A stretch of 64,000 nt of DNA from NCBI RefSeq assembly GCF_030688855.1, contig NZ_JAUYZK010000001.1:1-64000 (forward strand), read 5' to 3'. This DNA comes from Helicobacter cappadocius. GTDB taxonomy: Bacteria > Campylobacterota > Campylobacteria > Campylobacterales > Helicobacteraceae. The notes below the pieces were generated by a model that worked only from the letters and a program-made list of their open reading frames with translations, searched no databases and was not told the origin of the DNA. Positions within the stretch are counted from its first letter, which is position 1, and every line of letters begins with the position of its first letter. Below, one piece after another: positions 54,443 to 63,404 of this stretch. The position numbers were made by a program, and so were the translations under genes.

Positions 54443-55324
54443 ATGAGAGCATTGATGTTTTTATCTATGATGTTATGGGGACTTACATGGACAGCTTCAA
54501 AAGTGATGGTGGATCAACAAGTCGATCCACTTCAAATCGTCTCTATCAAGTGTGGCATTGTTACATTGAGTTTTTTGCCATTCATGTTTTATCTTAAGAT
54601 ACCTTTTTCAATTCCCAAAAGTGCTATTTTGCCCACTCTTTTAATAGGGGTTTTTAATACTGTTTATAATTATTTGCTTTTAGCTGGTTTGCATTATGGA
54701 GAAGCTGGTAGTGCGGGAGTGATTGCAGAGGTTTTGTCTCCTATTTTTGCGACTTTTATTTGGAGTGCTATTAAAAAAAACTCGCTTTTAAGGAATGAGA
54801 AGATAGGACTTTTTTTAGGAATTGTTTCCGGAGCTTTTCTAGTTGATATTACTAATTACAATTCATTGCTCTCACCTTTTAATGCTATTTATGTATTAGC
54901 AGCATTGATGTGGGCATCGCTCACAATAAGTTCCAGATATGCTACAGAAAATTCCCATCCTATTGTCATTAATTTTTATAGCTCTGTATTTCCTTTTGTG
55001 ATTTTTTTACCTTCTTTGTTTTTTACAGATACCCATTCTTTGGGTAATGTGGATTATAAGTTTTGGCTTTGTATGTTTAGCGTGACGATACTATCGACGA
55101 CTTTTGCTACGACAATCTTCTATAAGGGTATCAAAGTTTTAGGTGTGACACAAGGCGGAATTTTTGTTCTACTTGTGCCACTTGGAGCGTTACTGTTTGC
55201 TTGGATATTTTTAGGAGAGATACCTCAAATTCATACTGTAATTGGAGGCTTGATAGCTTTAGTCGCAATTTATCTTATCAATTTTTATCTTCCAACACGT
55301 ATGAAGAGCTACAATAAATCATAA
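54443..55324 (+). CDS. EamA-family (DMT) transporter
   Basis: A 293-aa inner-membrane protein with ten helices in two EamA repeats (first about 1-130, MMLWGLTWTASKVMVDQ; second about 145-290, GVTQGGIFVLLVPLGALLFAWIFLGE). Such RhaT/YdcZ-type drug/metabolite transporters usually export amino acids or metabolites. The ATG at 54443 is preceded by AAGGGAG; an earlier TTG at 54410 directly after putP is less likely. It is probably the third gene of the putA-putP transcription unit. Substrate unknown. Confidence 0.85.
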   Translation: MRALMFLSMMLWGLTWTASKVMVDQQVDPLQIVSIKCGIVTLSFLPFMFYLKIPFSIPKSAILPTLLIGVFNTVYNYLLLAGLHYGEAGSAGVIAEVLSPIFATFIWSAIKKNSLLRNEKIGLFLGIVSGAFLVDITNYNSLLSPFNAIYVLAALMWASLTISSRYATENSHPIVINFYSSVFPFVIFLPSLFFTDTHSLGNVDYKFWLCMFSVTILSTTFATTIFYKGIKVLGVTQGGIFVLLVPLGALLFAWIFLGEIPQIHTVIGGLIALVAIYLINFYLPTRMKSYNKS

Positions 55325-55343
55325 TTACTTTTTAAAACAAGAC

Positions 55344-58016
55344 TTATGCGAAACTCTGTAGCTCTATTTGCACTTTAGAGAGCTTTTCTTCACATTCTTT
55401 GAGACTTTCTTTGTTGTTAGCTAGAACTTCAATAGGAGCATTTTGAAGAAATTTTTCATTGCTTAACATGCCTTTTAGCTTTAAGATTTCTTTTTCTAGT
55501 TTTTCTTTTTGTCCTTTAAGACGTTTTAAAATAGGGGCAGTATCAATACCTTCTAAGCTCAAATAGCTTTTGCAGTATTCGCTCACATCACAGACTGATT
55601 TTTGTGGTTTTTTATCTACAATAAGGACCTCTTGCACTTTTGCTAGTTTGGCTATGAATTTGATAAATAAATCTAAATTATCGATTTTTTTGTTTTCATT
55701 GAGCTCTATATAGACCTTTGAGATTAGCTTATTTCCAATATCAAGAGTCATTTTCGCTCTTCTGATAGAGACAATAGCATCTTGAATAATATTAAACTCA
55801 TTTTCAATAATGTTATCTTGAAGTGTTTCCTCAGGATATGGAGCTATCATAATTGATGAAGAATTTTCTATAGAGGTGCTATTTAGCCTATGCCACAAAT
55901 CTTCAGTTATAAAAGGCATGTAGGGGTGTAAGAGTTTCAAAGATTCTTTTAATACACTTCCAAGTTCATAAATTGAAGGTTTATCTGCTTTTGATAATTC
56001 AATAAACCAGTCGCAAAACTCACCCCACAAAAAACGATACAAAATATTTGCTCCATCATTAAAACGATAAGAGTCAATAGCGGTTCTGATTTCTTTGGTT
56101 GTGCAGTTTAATCTTGATTTGGCATATATGCCTAGTGGGGTTTTAAAATCTTGGAGTTTTTCTTTGGTTTCAAACCCTTTTTTTAACCCTTCTTCTCCTG
56201 ATAGTTGTTCTAAATACATCATCAAAAAATTTACCGCGTTAAAGAGCTTGTTAGCAAAATTTTTAGATATCTCCAAGCTAGAACTTGAAAGTCTAATATC
56301 TCTACCTTGAGCACACAGCATTGCCAAAGTAAAGCGTACAGAATCTGCTCCGTACTCTTTTATAATCTCCAAGGGGTCGATGACATTGCCTTTGGATTTG
56401 CTCATCTTTTGACCATTTTCATCACGTACTAGGGCGTGGAGATAGATGTCTTTAAAAGGAAGCTTTCCTAGTAGAGATTCTCCACTTAAGAGCATTCTAG
56501 CTACCCAAAAAAATAAAATATCAAATCCTGTGATAAGTAAAGAGTTTGGATAAAATTCATCTAAGTCATCTTTTTGCCATTTTTCACCCTCCATCCAGGT
56601 ATTATTGCCCCATCCAAGTGTGCTAAAAGCCCATAACCCAGAGCTGAACCAAGTATCTAGCACATCAGGATCTTGAGAGATATTTTTGCTAGAACACTTT
56701 GGGCAACAATCAACAGAATCTGACTCACTCGCAAATGTATGCGAACACTCGCAAGTCCAAACAGGAATCCGATGTCCCCACCAAAGCTGCCTAGAAATAC
56801 ACCAATCTTTGAGATCTCTCATCCATGCATTATAGTTGTTTTTCCATTGCGAGGGATAAAATAATGCAAGATCATTATGGATTTTTTCTATAGCTCCTTT
56901 GGCAACTTCTGCTTTAACAAACCATTGTTTTGATATATATGGCTCTATTGTATTGCCACATCGGTAGCATTTGCCAACTTGATTGATATAATCTTCTATT
57001 TTTTCTACATAGCCTTTTTTGTCTAATTTTTCCACGATTTTTTCTCGTGCTTGTAGCCTTTCAAGTCCTTGAAATTCTCTAGCATTTTCATTTAGAAAAC
57101 CATTTTTATCAAATACAACAATAAAATCTAAATGATGTCTTTTGCCCACTTCATAGTCATTTATATCATGGGCTGGAGTAACCTTCACGCAACCTGTTCC
57201 AAAGCTCATATCCACATATTCATCAGCAATGATAGGGATTTCTTTATTAATAATAGGCAAAAGTACCTTTTTCCCTACAAGATGCTTATAGCGTTCATCG
57301 CTGGGATGTACCATTACAGCAGTATCTCCAAAATAAGTCTCTGGACGCGTAGTGGCCACTATAAGATATTCATTACAATCTTTGATAGGATATTTGAGAT
57401 GATAGAGTTTTCCTTGATTTTCTTCGTACTCTACTTCAATATCAGATAGTGCTCCATCATGAGTACACCAATTGACCATATAGTTGTCCTGAACAATGAG
57501 ACCTTTTTCATACCAAGTGACAAAAGCTTTTTTGACAGCATTTTGAAGCCCCTCATCCATTGTGAATCTTGCCCTAGACCAAGCAGGAGTAATACCCAAA
57601 TGCTCCATTTGAAAAAATATTTGTCCCCCGCTTTTTTCCTTCCATTCCCAGACTTTTTTTACAAATGCTTCTCTGCCCAACTCTTCTTTTTTGATTCCTT
57701 CGGCTAGAAGCTGTTTTTCTACGATGTTTTGAGTGGCGATACCTGCATGATCTAAGCCGGGCTGATAGAGTGTTTTATACCCATCCATTCGCTTGTATCG
57801 ACTGATAATATCTTGAAGAGTGAGGGTAAGTGCGTGACCGATGTGCAAAACTCCTGTTACATTTGGAGGGGGCATCATTATGGCAAATTTTTTACCTTCT
57901 TTTTGGATTTTTTTGTTTCCATCTATTTCAAAATATCCTCTTTCTTTGCAGATTTTATAGACTTGAGATTCTATATCTTTAGGTTGGTAGGATTTGGGTG
58001 CTGAATCATTGTTCAT
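55344..58016 (-). CDS. valS: Valyl-tRNA synthetase
   Basis: Class I aminoacyl-tRNA synthetase, 890 aa, full length. It has PPPNVTGVLHIGHAL (HIGH) near residue 50, the CP1 editing domain (about 190-340, TTRPETYFGDTAV), KMSKSKGN near 550, anticodon-binding helices and a C-terminal coiled-coil arm (KRLKGQKEKLEKEILKLKGM). It is divergent from fliW, 74 bases between starts, the H. pylori arrangement. Confidence 0.97.
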   Translation of the reverse strand: MNNDSAPKSYQPKDIESQVYKICKERGYFEIDGNKKIQKEGKKFAIMMPPPNVTGVLHIGHALTLTLQDIISRYKRMDGYKTLYQPGLDHAGIATQNIVEKQLLAEGIKKEELGREAFVKKVWEWKEKSGGQIFFQMEHLGITPAWSRARFTMDEGLQNAVKKAFVTWYEKGLIVQDNYMVNWCTHDGALSDIEVEYEENQGKLYHLKYPIKDCNEYLIVATTRPETYFGDTAVMVHPSDERYKHLVGKKVLLPIINKEIPIIADEYVDMSFGTGCVKVTPAHDINDYEVGKRHHLDFIVVFDKNGFLNENAREFQGLERLQAREKIVEKLDKKGYVEKIEDYINQVGKCYRCGNTIEPYISKQWFVKAEVAKGAIEKIHNDLALFYPSQWKNNYNAWMRDLKDWCISRQLWWGHRIPVWTCECSHTFASESDSVDCCPKCSSKNISQDPDVLDTWFSSGLWAFSTLGWGNNTWMEGEKWQKDDLDEFYPNSLLITGFDILFFWVARMLLSGESLLGKLPFKDIYLHALVRDENGQKMSKSKGNVIDPLEIIKEYGADSVRFTLAMLCAQGRDIRLSSSSLEISKNFANKLFNAVNFLMMYLEQLSGEEGLKKGFETKEKLQDFKTPLGIYAKSRLNCTTKEIRTAIDSYRFNDGANILYRFLWGEFCDWFIELSKADKPSIYELGSVLKESLKLLHPYMPFITEDLWHRLNSTSIENSSSIMIAPYPEETLQDNIIENEFNIIQDAIVSIRRAKMTLDIGNKLISKVYIELNENKKIDNLDLFIKFIAKLAKVQEVLIVDKKPQKSVCDVSEYCKSYLSLEGIDTAPILKRLKGQKEKLEKEILKLKGMLSNEKFLQNAPIEVLANNKESLKECEEKLSKVQIELQSFA

Positions 58017-58090
58017 TAGGATTCCTTAAAATATGGTATAAGTTTTGCTTTTTGAATTATACAAAAAAGCTAATAATTACAGGAGAAAAT

Positions 58091-58486
58091 ATGCTTTATG
58101 ATTTAAAAGCACCGATTTTAGGTTTTGAAAATATTACACAGGTTGAATTCGAAAAGATTGATGATATGTTTAGCAAAATCAGTAGTCTTGATGGTTCATT
58201 TAATATGGCGTTGGTAAACCCCTATATGCTTAGAGAGTATTCTTTTAGTATTCCAAAGTATGTAGAGTTGCTTTTGGAGCTTGACAAAGACTCTCAAGTG
58301 GAGGTTTATTGTGTTGTAGTGTTACAAAAAGAATTATCAGATTCAATGGTTAATTTCTTAGCTCCTTTGATATTCAATCCTAGCAACAAAACAGCTGCAC
58401 AGATAGCACTTTCGATTATGGATTATCCAGATTTTGGATTCAGAGATACGCTCAAGTCTTTTGCTACTACCGAACTAGGGGCTTAA
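58091..58486 (+). CDS. fliW: Flagellar assembly factor FliW
   Basis: A 131-aa protein that binds flagellin and antagonises CsrA, controlling flagellin translation. It has the family motifs APILGFENITQVEFEKID, NPYMLREYSF, and the C-terminal APLIFNPSNKTAAQIAL. The ATG at 58091 (MLYDLKAP) is chosen because AGGAG lies just upstream; longer reading frames start inside the valS leader. Position between valS and murG matches one of the two H. pylori fliW genes. Confidence 0.92.
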   Translation: MLYDLKAPILGFENITQVEFEKIDDMFSKISSLDGSFNMALVNPYMLREYSFSIPKYVELLLELDKDSQVEVYCVVVLQKELSDSMVNFLAPLIFNPSNKTAAQIALSIMDYPDFGFRDTLKSFATTELGA

Positions 58487-58547
58487 GCATTCATAAATCA
58501 AATCCTTGATAAAATTTTAAGCAAACTTAAAGATACAAGGGTTTGCT

Positions 58548-59615
58548 ATGAATATCGTTATCACAGGTGGTGGAACAGGTGGTCATCTAGCAATTGCTAG
58601 AGCATTGGGAGAAGAATTCAAATCTTTAGGCAACAAGGTTATCTATATCGGCTCTACTAGTGGGCAAGATAGGGATTGGTTTGCTCAAAATGATCTATTT
58701 GAAAAATGCTACTTTCTGGATACCACGGGCGTTGTGAACAAAAAAGGCTTAGGTCTTATCGTTTCTTTATGGAAGCAACTAATCGCCACTCTTAAAGCAA
58801 AAAAAATTTTCAAACTTCATAAAATTCATAGCGTTGTTAGTGTTGGTGGTTTTTCTGCAGGACCTGCATCTATAGCGACTATAGGGAGTAAAATTCCACT
58901 TTTTATCCACGAACAAAATGCTATCAAAGGTACCTTAAATAAATATCTCTCCAAGTACTCAAAGGCTACATTTGGGAGTTTTTCCCTTATAGAAGATGGT
59001 TATATCAAGACTTTTTATCCTCTTAGAAGTGATTTTTTTGCACGAGCTAGAGTGAGAAAGGAGCTTAAATGTGTAATTTTTTTAGGAGGTTCACAAGGTG
59101 CTAGTGCGTTGAATGATTTTGCCTTGCTTGTAGCAAAAACATTGTTAGAAAAAGGAATAAGGATTATCCATCAATGCGGAGAAAATGATTTTAAACGCGT
59201 CAAAAACATCTACAAGACACTAGACATTCTTGATTTTATAGATCTCTTTGCTTTTGATAAAGAACTAGTAAATAAAATCATAGAAGCTGATATGTGTATA
59301 AGTAGAGCTGGAGCTAGTAGCGTATGGGAACTTGCGGCAAATGGATTACCTACACTCTATGTACCCTATCCATATGCCACAGGAGATCATCAATATCACA
59401 ATGCCCTAGAATTTACAAAAGAGGAGCTAGGAAAGGTCGTGCGTCAAAATGAACTCTCTCCTGAAGTGTTGTTTGAATTTATGAGCGAACTTGAAAGCCT
59501 GGATGAAAATGGTATCATCAAGCTAAAAGATATCAGTGCAAGATTGCAGAGTAAAATCTCTCAAGGCGGAGCGATGCAGATAGCAAAAGAAGTGATTGAA
59601 AGAAGTAATAGATAG
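58548..59615 (+). CDS. murG: UDP-GlcNAc:lipid I N-acetylglucosaminyltransferase
   Basis: Peripheral inner-membrane glycosyltransferase making lipid II for peptidoglycan. The 355 aa contain the N-terminal glycine loop VITGGGTGGHLAIARAL, a second loop SVGGFSAGPA, VIFLGGSQGASALND in the C-terminal domain, and CISRAGASSVWELAANGLP in the UDP-GlcNAc site. It follows fliW by 61 bases and has a plausible own -10 (TAAAAT) in that gap. Confidence 0.96.
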   Translation: MNIVITGGGTGGHLAIARALGEEFKSLGNKVIYIGSTSGQDRDWFAQNDLFEKCYFLDTTGVVNKKGLGLIVSLWKQLIATLKAKKIFKLHKIHSVVSVGGFSAGPASIATIGSKIPLFIHEQNAIKGTLNKYLSKYSKATFGSFSLIEDGYIKTFYPLRSDFFARARVRKELKCVIFLGGSQGASALNDFALLVAKTLLEKGIRIIHQCGENDFKRVKNIYKTLDILDFIDLFAFDKELVNKIIEADMCISRAGASSVWELAANGLPTLYVPYPYATGDHQYHNALEFTKEELGKVVRQNELSPEVLFEFMSELESLDENGIIKLKDISARLQSKISQGGAMQIAKEVIERSNR

Positions 59616-59922
59616 TATTTAAATTTAGTCAATAAAAAGACAGATATTTTAGAGTTAATATTCTCTTTATAGAAATTTTTTGTATTACATTCTGTGTGAT
59701 CGCATAAGAATACCAAATGGAGAGCTTATTATGCAATCATAAAGTCACCTCTTCTTAAAAGATTTTACTAATTAGATAAAGAGTATTTCAAAAGGTGATA
59801 TTTTAGATCGCATTACATATGATGAATGCGTTTTTCTTTCCGATAAACTGAAATAGTGATTTTTGAAAATTGATTCATAAAGAAGGATTACAATAGGCGG
59901 AAAGAATATTTTGGAGATGATG
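59616..59922. other. 307-base gap between murG and mcrB
   Basis: No credible gene. It holds a terminator hairpin with T run (59809-59835), a loose inverted repeat GCATAA...TTATGC (about 59704-59734), and the ribosome site GGAG at 59912 before mcrB. The stretch is AT-rich with stops in every frame. It may be a junction left when McrBC was acquired next to murG, which is inference. Confidence 0.5.
59809..59835 (+). terminator. Intrinsic terminator between murG and mcrB
   Basis: CGCATT and AATGCG form a 6-bp stem around ACATATGATG, followed directly by TTTTT. It lies 193 bases after the murG stop and before mcrB, separating the two transcripts. Confidence 0.6.
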
Positions 59923-62016
59923 ATGTTAAGCACTCAAGAGAGAATAAAGTGGCATGAGTTTCAGAGGATTTGGAACAAAGAAGAAGTGCAGAAAATGACT
60001 TTGCAGGATTATCACACAGCAGGAGCAAAAGAACGCAATTTCGCTTGGTGGATAGAATTCAATCTAAAGACCTTGGGAGATATAAGAGGAGGAGAATCTA
60101 TCAAATATGGGATTTATAACAAATCAAAAGCCAAATTTGATATATCAAGAGAAAATGATTCTTTGTACGATAAGGATGGATATGTTTGGTATAAAAAATA
60201 TGGAGACACAAAAGATGAGGCATTTGATACTATTAAAAACGCTATTCTCAAAATCATTGAATGTGTGGAGAGAAATGAAATAAGTGACATTGATTTGATT
60301 GATTGTGGATGGAATACATATAAGTGGAAGATAGCTTTTTGTTATCAAAAAATAAAAGATTCACAAATAGTGAATCCGCAAATATTCCCTATCTATAAGG
60401 AAGAAATATTAAGAAAAATTATAGAAAAAGAGTGCAAAAGAGATCCAAAAGAATTGACAATACCTAAGATGTATGAAATTATCATTGATCAAAAACCTAA
60501 GAATATCAATGATATTTTTGACTGGGATTTATGGAAAGAATATGGGAACAAAAAAACTGATGAAAAATCAGCAAATAATGATGATATATCCAGTGAAACT
60601 TCAAGGATTTCTTTAAATCAAATTTTATACGGACCTCCTGGAACAGGAAAAACTTATCATGCAATTGATGAGGCACTTAAGATTTTGGACTGTAAGTTAG
60701 ATGATTCACGAGAAGATAAGAAAAAAAAATTTAAAGATTTTGTAGAACAAGGTCAAATCGAATTTATAACTTTCCATCAGAACTATGGTTATGAGGAATT
60801 TATAGAGGGCATAAAACCTATAGTTGATGAGCCAGTTAGAGATAATGAGGGCAATGAAATTCAAGAGAGTGTAAAATATAAAGTGCAAGACGGGGTTTTT
60901 AAGAGAATTTGTAATAAAGCGGTAGATAATTACGAAAGTGTTAAGAATAACTGGACATATGTTTATAATGATTCAGATTTAGATGATTTGATCCGGAGCT
61001 TTATGAAAGAATTGAGAACCAGGATTAAAGAAAAAGATGGAGTGCCACTTTATATAGGTGATTTTTCTGTAGAAGTTGTTTTTTTAAACCCTGATGATGT
61101 TGTATTTGGAAACTCTAATCAATGGCTCACTTCTCAGATATTAAAAAGAGATTATCAGGATTTTAGAAATGGAATCATTAAAGAATCCAATGATATTAAA
61201 CGGCTTATAAAAAATGAAAAACATCCTTATGCTAGTAGTTATCTTGATATATATAAAAGTCTTCAAAAGTTTGAAGAAGAGCGTCCTGAACTCTCTAAAA
61301 ACAATAAAAGATTTGAAGAAATTAAACCTTACATTCTCATCATTGATGAAATCAATCGAGGAAATATTTCTAAGATTTTTGGTGAACTCATCACTCTTAT
61401 AGAGCCTAGTAAAAGACTTGGAAAAACTGAAGAGCTGACCTTGACCTTGCCTTATAGTGGAGAGTCTTTTGGGGTGCCTAGCAATCTCTATATCATTGGT
61501 ACGATGAATACTGCTGATAGGAGTATTGCTCTTATGGACACAGCTCTTCGCAGAAGATTTGATTTTATCGAGATGATGCCTAGTTATGAAAATTTAGAAC
61601 GAAACATAGAGGATGAAAAAATAAATCTTGCACGAATGCTTGAAGCTATAAATAAACGTATTGAGTTTCTCTATGATAGAGAGCACACCATCGGTCATGC
61701 ATTTTTTATCGATGTAAAAACATTAGATGAACTCAAAAAAGTATTTCAAAACAAAATCATTCCTTTATTGCAAGAGTATTTTTATGAAGACTATGCCAAA
61801 ATCAATGCGGTTTTAAATGGCAATGAAATGGTAAAAAAAGATAAAGATAAATATCAAAAGATTTTTTCAAATCGAGAGGCTATTAAAAATTTAGATTTGG
61901 AGGACAAAGACAGCTATAAAATCACCGACTTTAATGAAGATGTTTGGAACAAATCTTTGACTTATAAAAAAATTTACGAAGAGCCTAATAATACAAAAAA
62001 TGAACAATCAAATTAG
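59923..62016 (+). CDS. mcrB: McrB-like restriction GTPase/AAA+ subunit
   Basis: Motor subunit of a type IV (modification-dependent) restriction system. The 697-aa protein has an N-terminal domain (about 1-215) that should recognise the modified DNA and is unlike the E. coli McrB one, then the AAA+ core: Walker [15 protein letters not shown] near 237, Walker B YILIIDEINRGN near 465, and the McrB signature GTMNTADRSIALMDTALRRRFDF. An inserted helical stretch separates Walker A and B. The ATG at 59923 is 7 bases from GGAG; two ATGs just upstream are nearer to it. It overlaps mcrC by 17 bases. Confidence 0.9.
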   Translation: MLSTQERIKWHEFQRIWNKEEVQKMTLQDYHTAGAKERNFAWWIEFNLKTLGDIRGGESIKYGIYNKSKAKFDISRENDSLYDKDGYVWYKKYGDTKDEAFDTIKNAILKIIECVERNEISDIDLIDCGWNTYKWKIAFCYQKIKDSQIVNPQIFPIYKEEILRKIIEKECKRDPKELTIPKMYEIIIDQKPKNINDIFDWDLWKEYGNKKTDEKSANNDDISSETSRISLNQILYGPPGTGKTYHAIDEALKILDCKLDDSREDKKKKFKDFVEQGQIEFITFHQNYGYEEFIEGIKPIVDEPVRDNEGNEIQESVKYKVQDGVFKRICNKAVDNYESVKNNWTYVYNDSDLDDLIRSFMKELRTRIKEKDGVPLYIGDFSVEVVFLNPDDVVFGNSNQWLTSQILKRDYQDFRNGIIKESNDIKRLIKNEKHPYASSYLDIYKSLQKFEEERPELSKNNKRFEEIKPYILIIDEINRGNISKIFGELITLIEPSKRLGKTEELTLTLPYSGESFGVPSNLYIIGTMNTADRSIALMDTALRRRFDFIEMMPSYENLERNIEDEKINLARMLEAINKRIEFLYDREHTIGHAFFIDVKTLDELKKVFQNKIIPLLQEYFYEDYAKINAVLNGNEMVKKDKDKYQKIFSNREAIKNLDLEDKDSYKITDFNEDVWNKSLTYKKIYEEPNNTKNEQSN

Positions 62017-63316
62017 CCCAAAAAATACTTTGCAAATCATCGAATGGCAGAAATTTGACCAAGAGGATATAAAAAGTAAAATTGATGGTGAAAACATTGA
62101 AGCAAAAGCAGAGAGAATCTTCAATGAGCTTAGAGATTTTGCTTCCTATGAAAATAACCGTTTTTTTCTCGCAATAGATAAAAGAGGCAAAGCCCTCAGG
62201 GCTCAAAATTATGTTGGGCTTATCCAGACTAAAAGCGGCTTTTGTTTAGAGATTTTGCCCAAGATTTATGATGAGGATTTATCAAAAATAGAGTCAGAAA
62301 AAGTAAAAAAGCTTGAAACAACAAAAAACCTCCTTGTTGAAATGTTGAAAACACTCAAAAATTTTCCTGCCAAAACTTCCAATCTTTCAAATCTAAGCAC
62401 TTCAAAAACCTCGCTTTTGGAAATCTTTATTCAGATGTTTTTGAGCGAACTCACAGCACTTATAAAAAAAGGTATCAAGTCAAACTACCACTCTATAGAA
62501 AAAAATCGCTTTTATCTAAAAGGCAAACTTCTATTCTCGCAAAACATCAAGCACAATCTCGCCCATCAAGAGAGATTTTATACTCGTGCTGATGAATACA
62601 CTCCAGATATCCCGCAAAATCGGCTGATAAAAAGCACACTAGAGTTATTCTCAAAAATGCCCCTAAGCTTAAAAACTCAAGGTCTTTTGCGGGAATGCCG
62701 TTTTGTCTTTGATGATATGCCTATTAGCAAAAATATTGATAAGGATTTCAGCTCTTGTCATAGCGATAGATCACTCAAGCATTACGAAAATATTCTCCTT
62801 TGGTGTAAGGTGTTTTTGAAAAGAGAGAATTTCACTCCCTATGCTGGAAATAGTGAGGCTATGGCACTTTTGTTTGACATGAATCATCTTTTTGAATCTT
62901 ATATTGCCTATCATTTCAAGCGATATTCTCATGGATGGAATATTCGTATTCAGGACAGAGGAAAATATTTACTACAAAACAATCAAAAGAATTTTTGTGC
63001 CTTGTGTCCAGATATTGTAGCAACAAAAGGAGAAGCAGAAACTATTATTTTAGATACCAAATGGAAAAAGATAAGTAAGCAAACAGACATTTCAGCATCT
63101 GATGTCTATCAGATGTGGGCGTATGTGAGTAAATATAAAAGCAATAAAGTGATTCTAATTTATCCTAAAGTGGGCGATTTTCAAGGAGAAAAAGAATTTA
63201 CTTTCAAACCAGAAAATTCACAAAACATTTGTTTAGAGATTATTTTTGTTGATTTGCCTTTGGAAAACGAGAAAACCAAAATCGAAGAATTTTTTAAACG
63301 CTTTAAAAACACCTAA
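62000..63316 (+). CDS. mcrC: McrC-like restriction nuclease subunit
   Basis: Nuclease partner of McrB, 438 aa. The N-terminal beta-rich part has VGLIQTKSGFCLEILPKIY, the McrB-contacting region of the family. The middle shows KGIKSNYHSIEKNRFYLKGKL, another family block. The PD-(D/E)XK site is CPDIVATKGEAETIILDTKWK (D...DxK) near residues 335-356, so catalysis looks intact. It overlaps mcrB by 17 bases, ensuring coupled translation. A 12-base palindrome CCTAATATTAGG spans its stop codon and may aid termination. Confidence 0.9.
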   Translation: MNNQISPKNTLQIIEWQKFDQEDIKSKIDGENIEAKAERIFNELRDFASYENNRFFLAIDKRGKALRAQNYVGLIQTKSGFCLEILPKIYDEDLSKIESEKVKKLETTKNLLVEMLKTLKNFPAKTSNLSNLSTSKTSLLEIFIQMFLSELTALIKKGIKSNYHSIEKNRFYLKGKLLFSQNIKHNLAHQERFYTRADEYTPDIPQNRLIKSTLELFSKMPLSLKTQGLLRECRFVFDDMPISKNIDKDFSSCHSDRSLKHYENILLWCKVFLKRENFTPYAGNSEAMALLFDMNHLFESYIAYHFKRYSHGWNIRIQDRGKYLLQNNQKNFCALCPDIVATKGEAETIILDTKWKKISKQTDISASDVYQMWAYVSKYKSNKVILIYPKVGDFQGEKEFTFKPENSQNICLEIIFVDLPLENEKTKIEEFFKRFKNT

Positions 63317-63371
63317 TATTAGGCAAAAACTCTAAAAAATTGAATAAATTTGCCATATCAATCAAATATGA

Positions 63372-63377
63372 TATAAT
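63372..63377 (+). promoter_or_regulatory. -10 element of the dus promoter
   Basis: Perfect TATAAT 33 bases before the ATG at 63405. An AGAAGGT ribosome site lies between, so the gene is transcribed separately from mcrBC. Confidence 0.6.
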
Positions 63378-63404
63378 CTTATACATAATGACAAGAAGGT
63401 AGTA

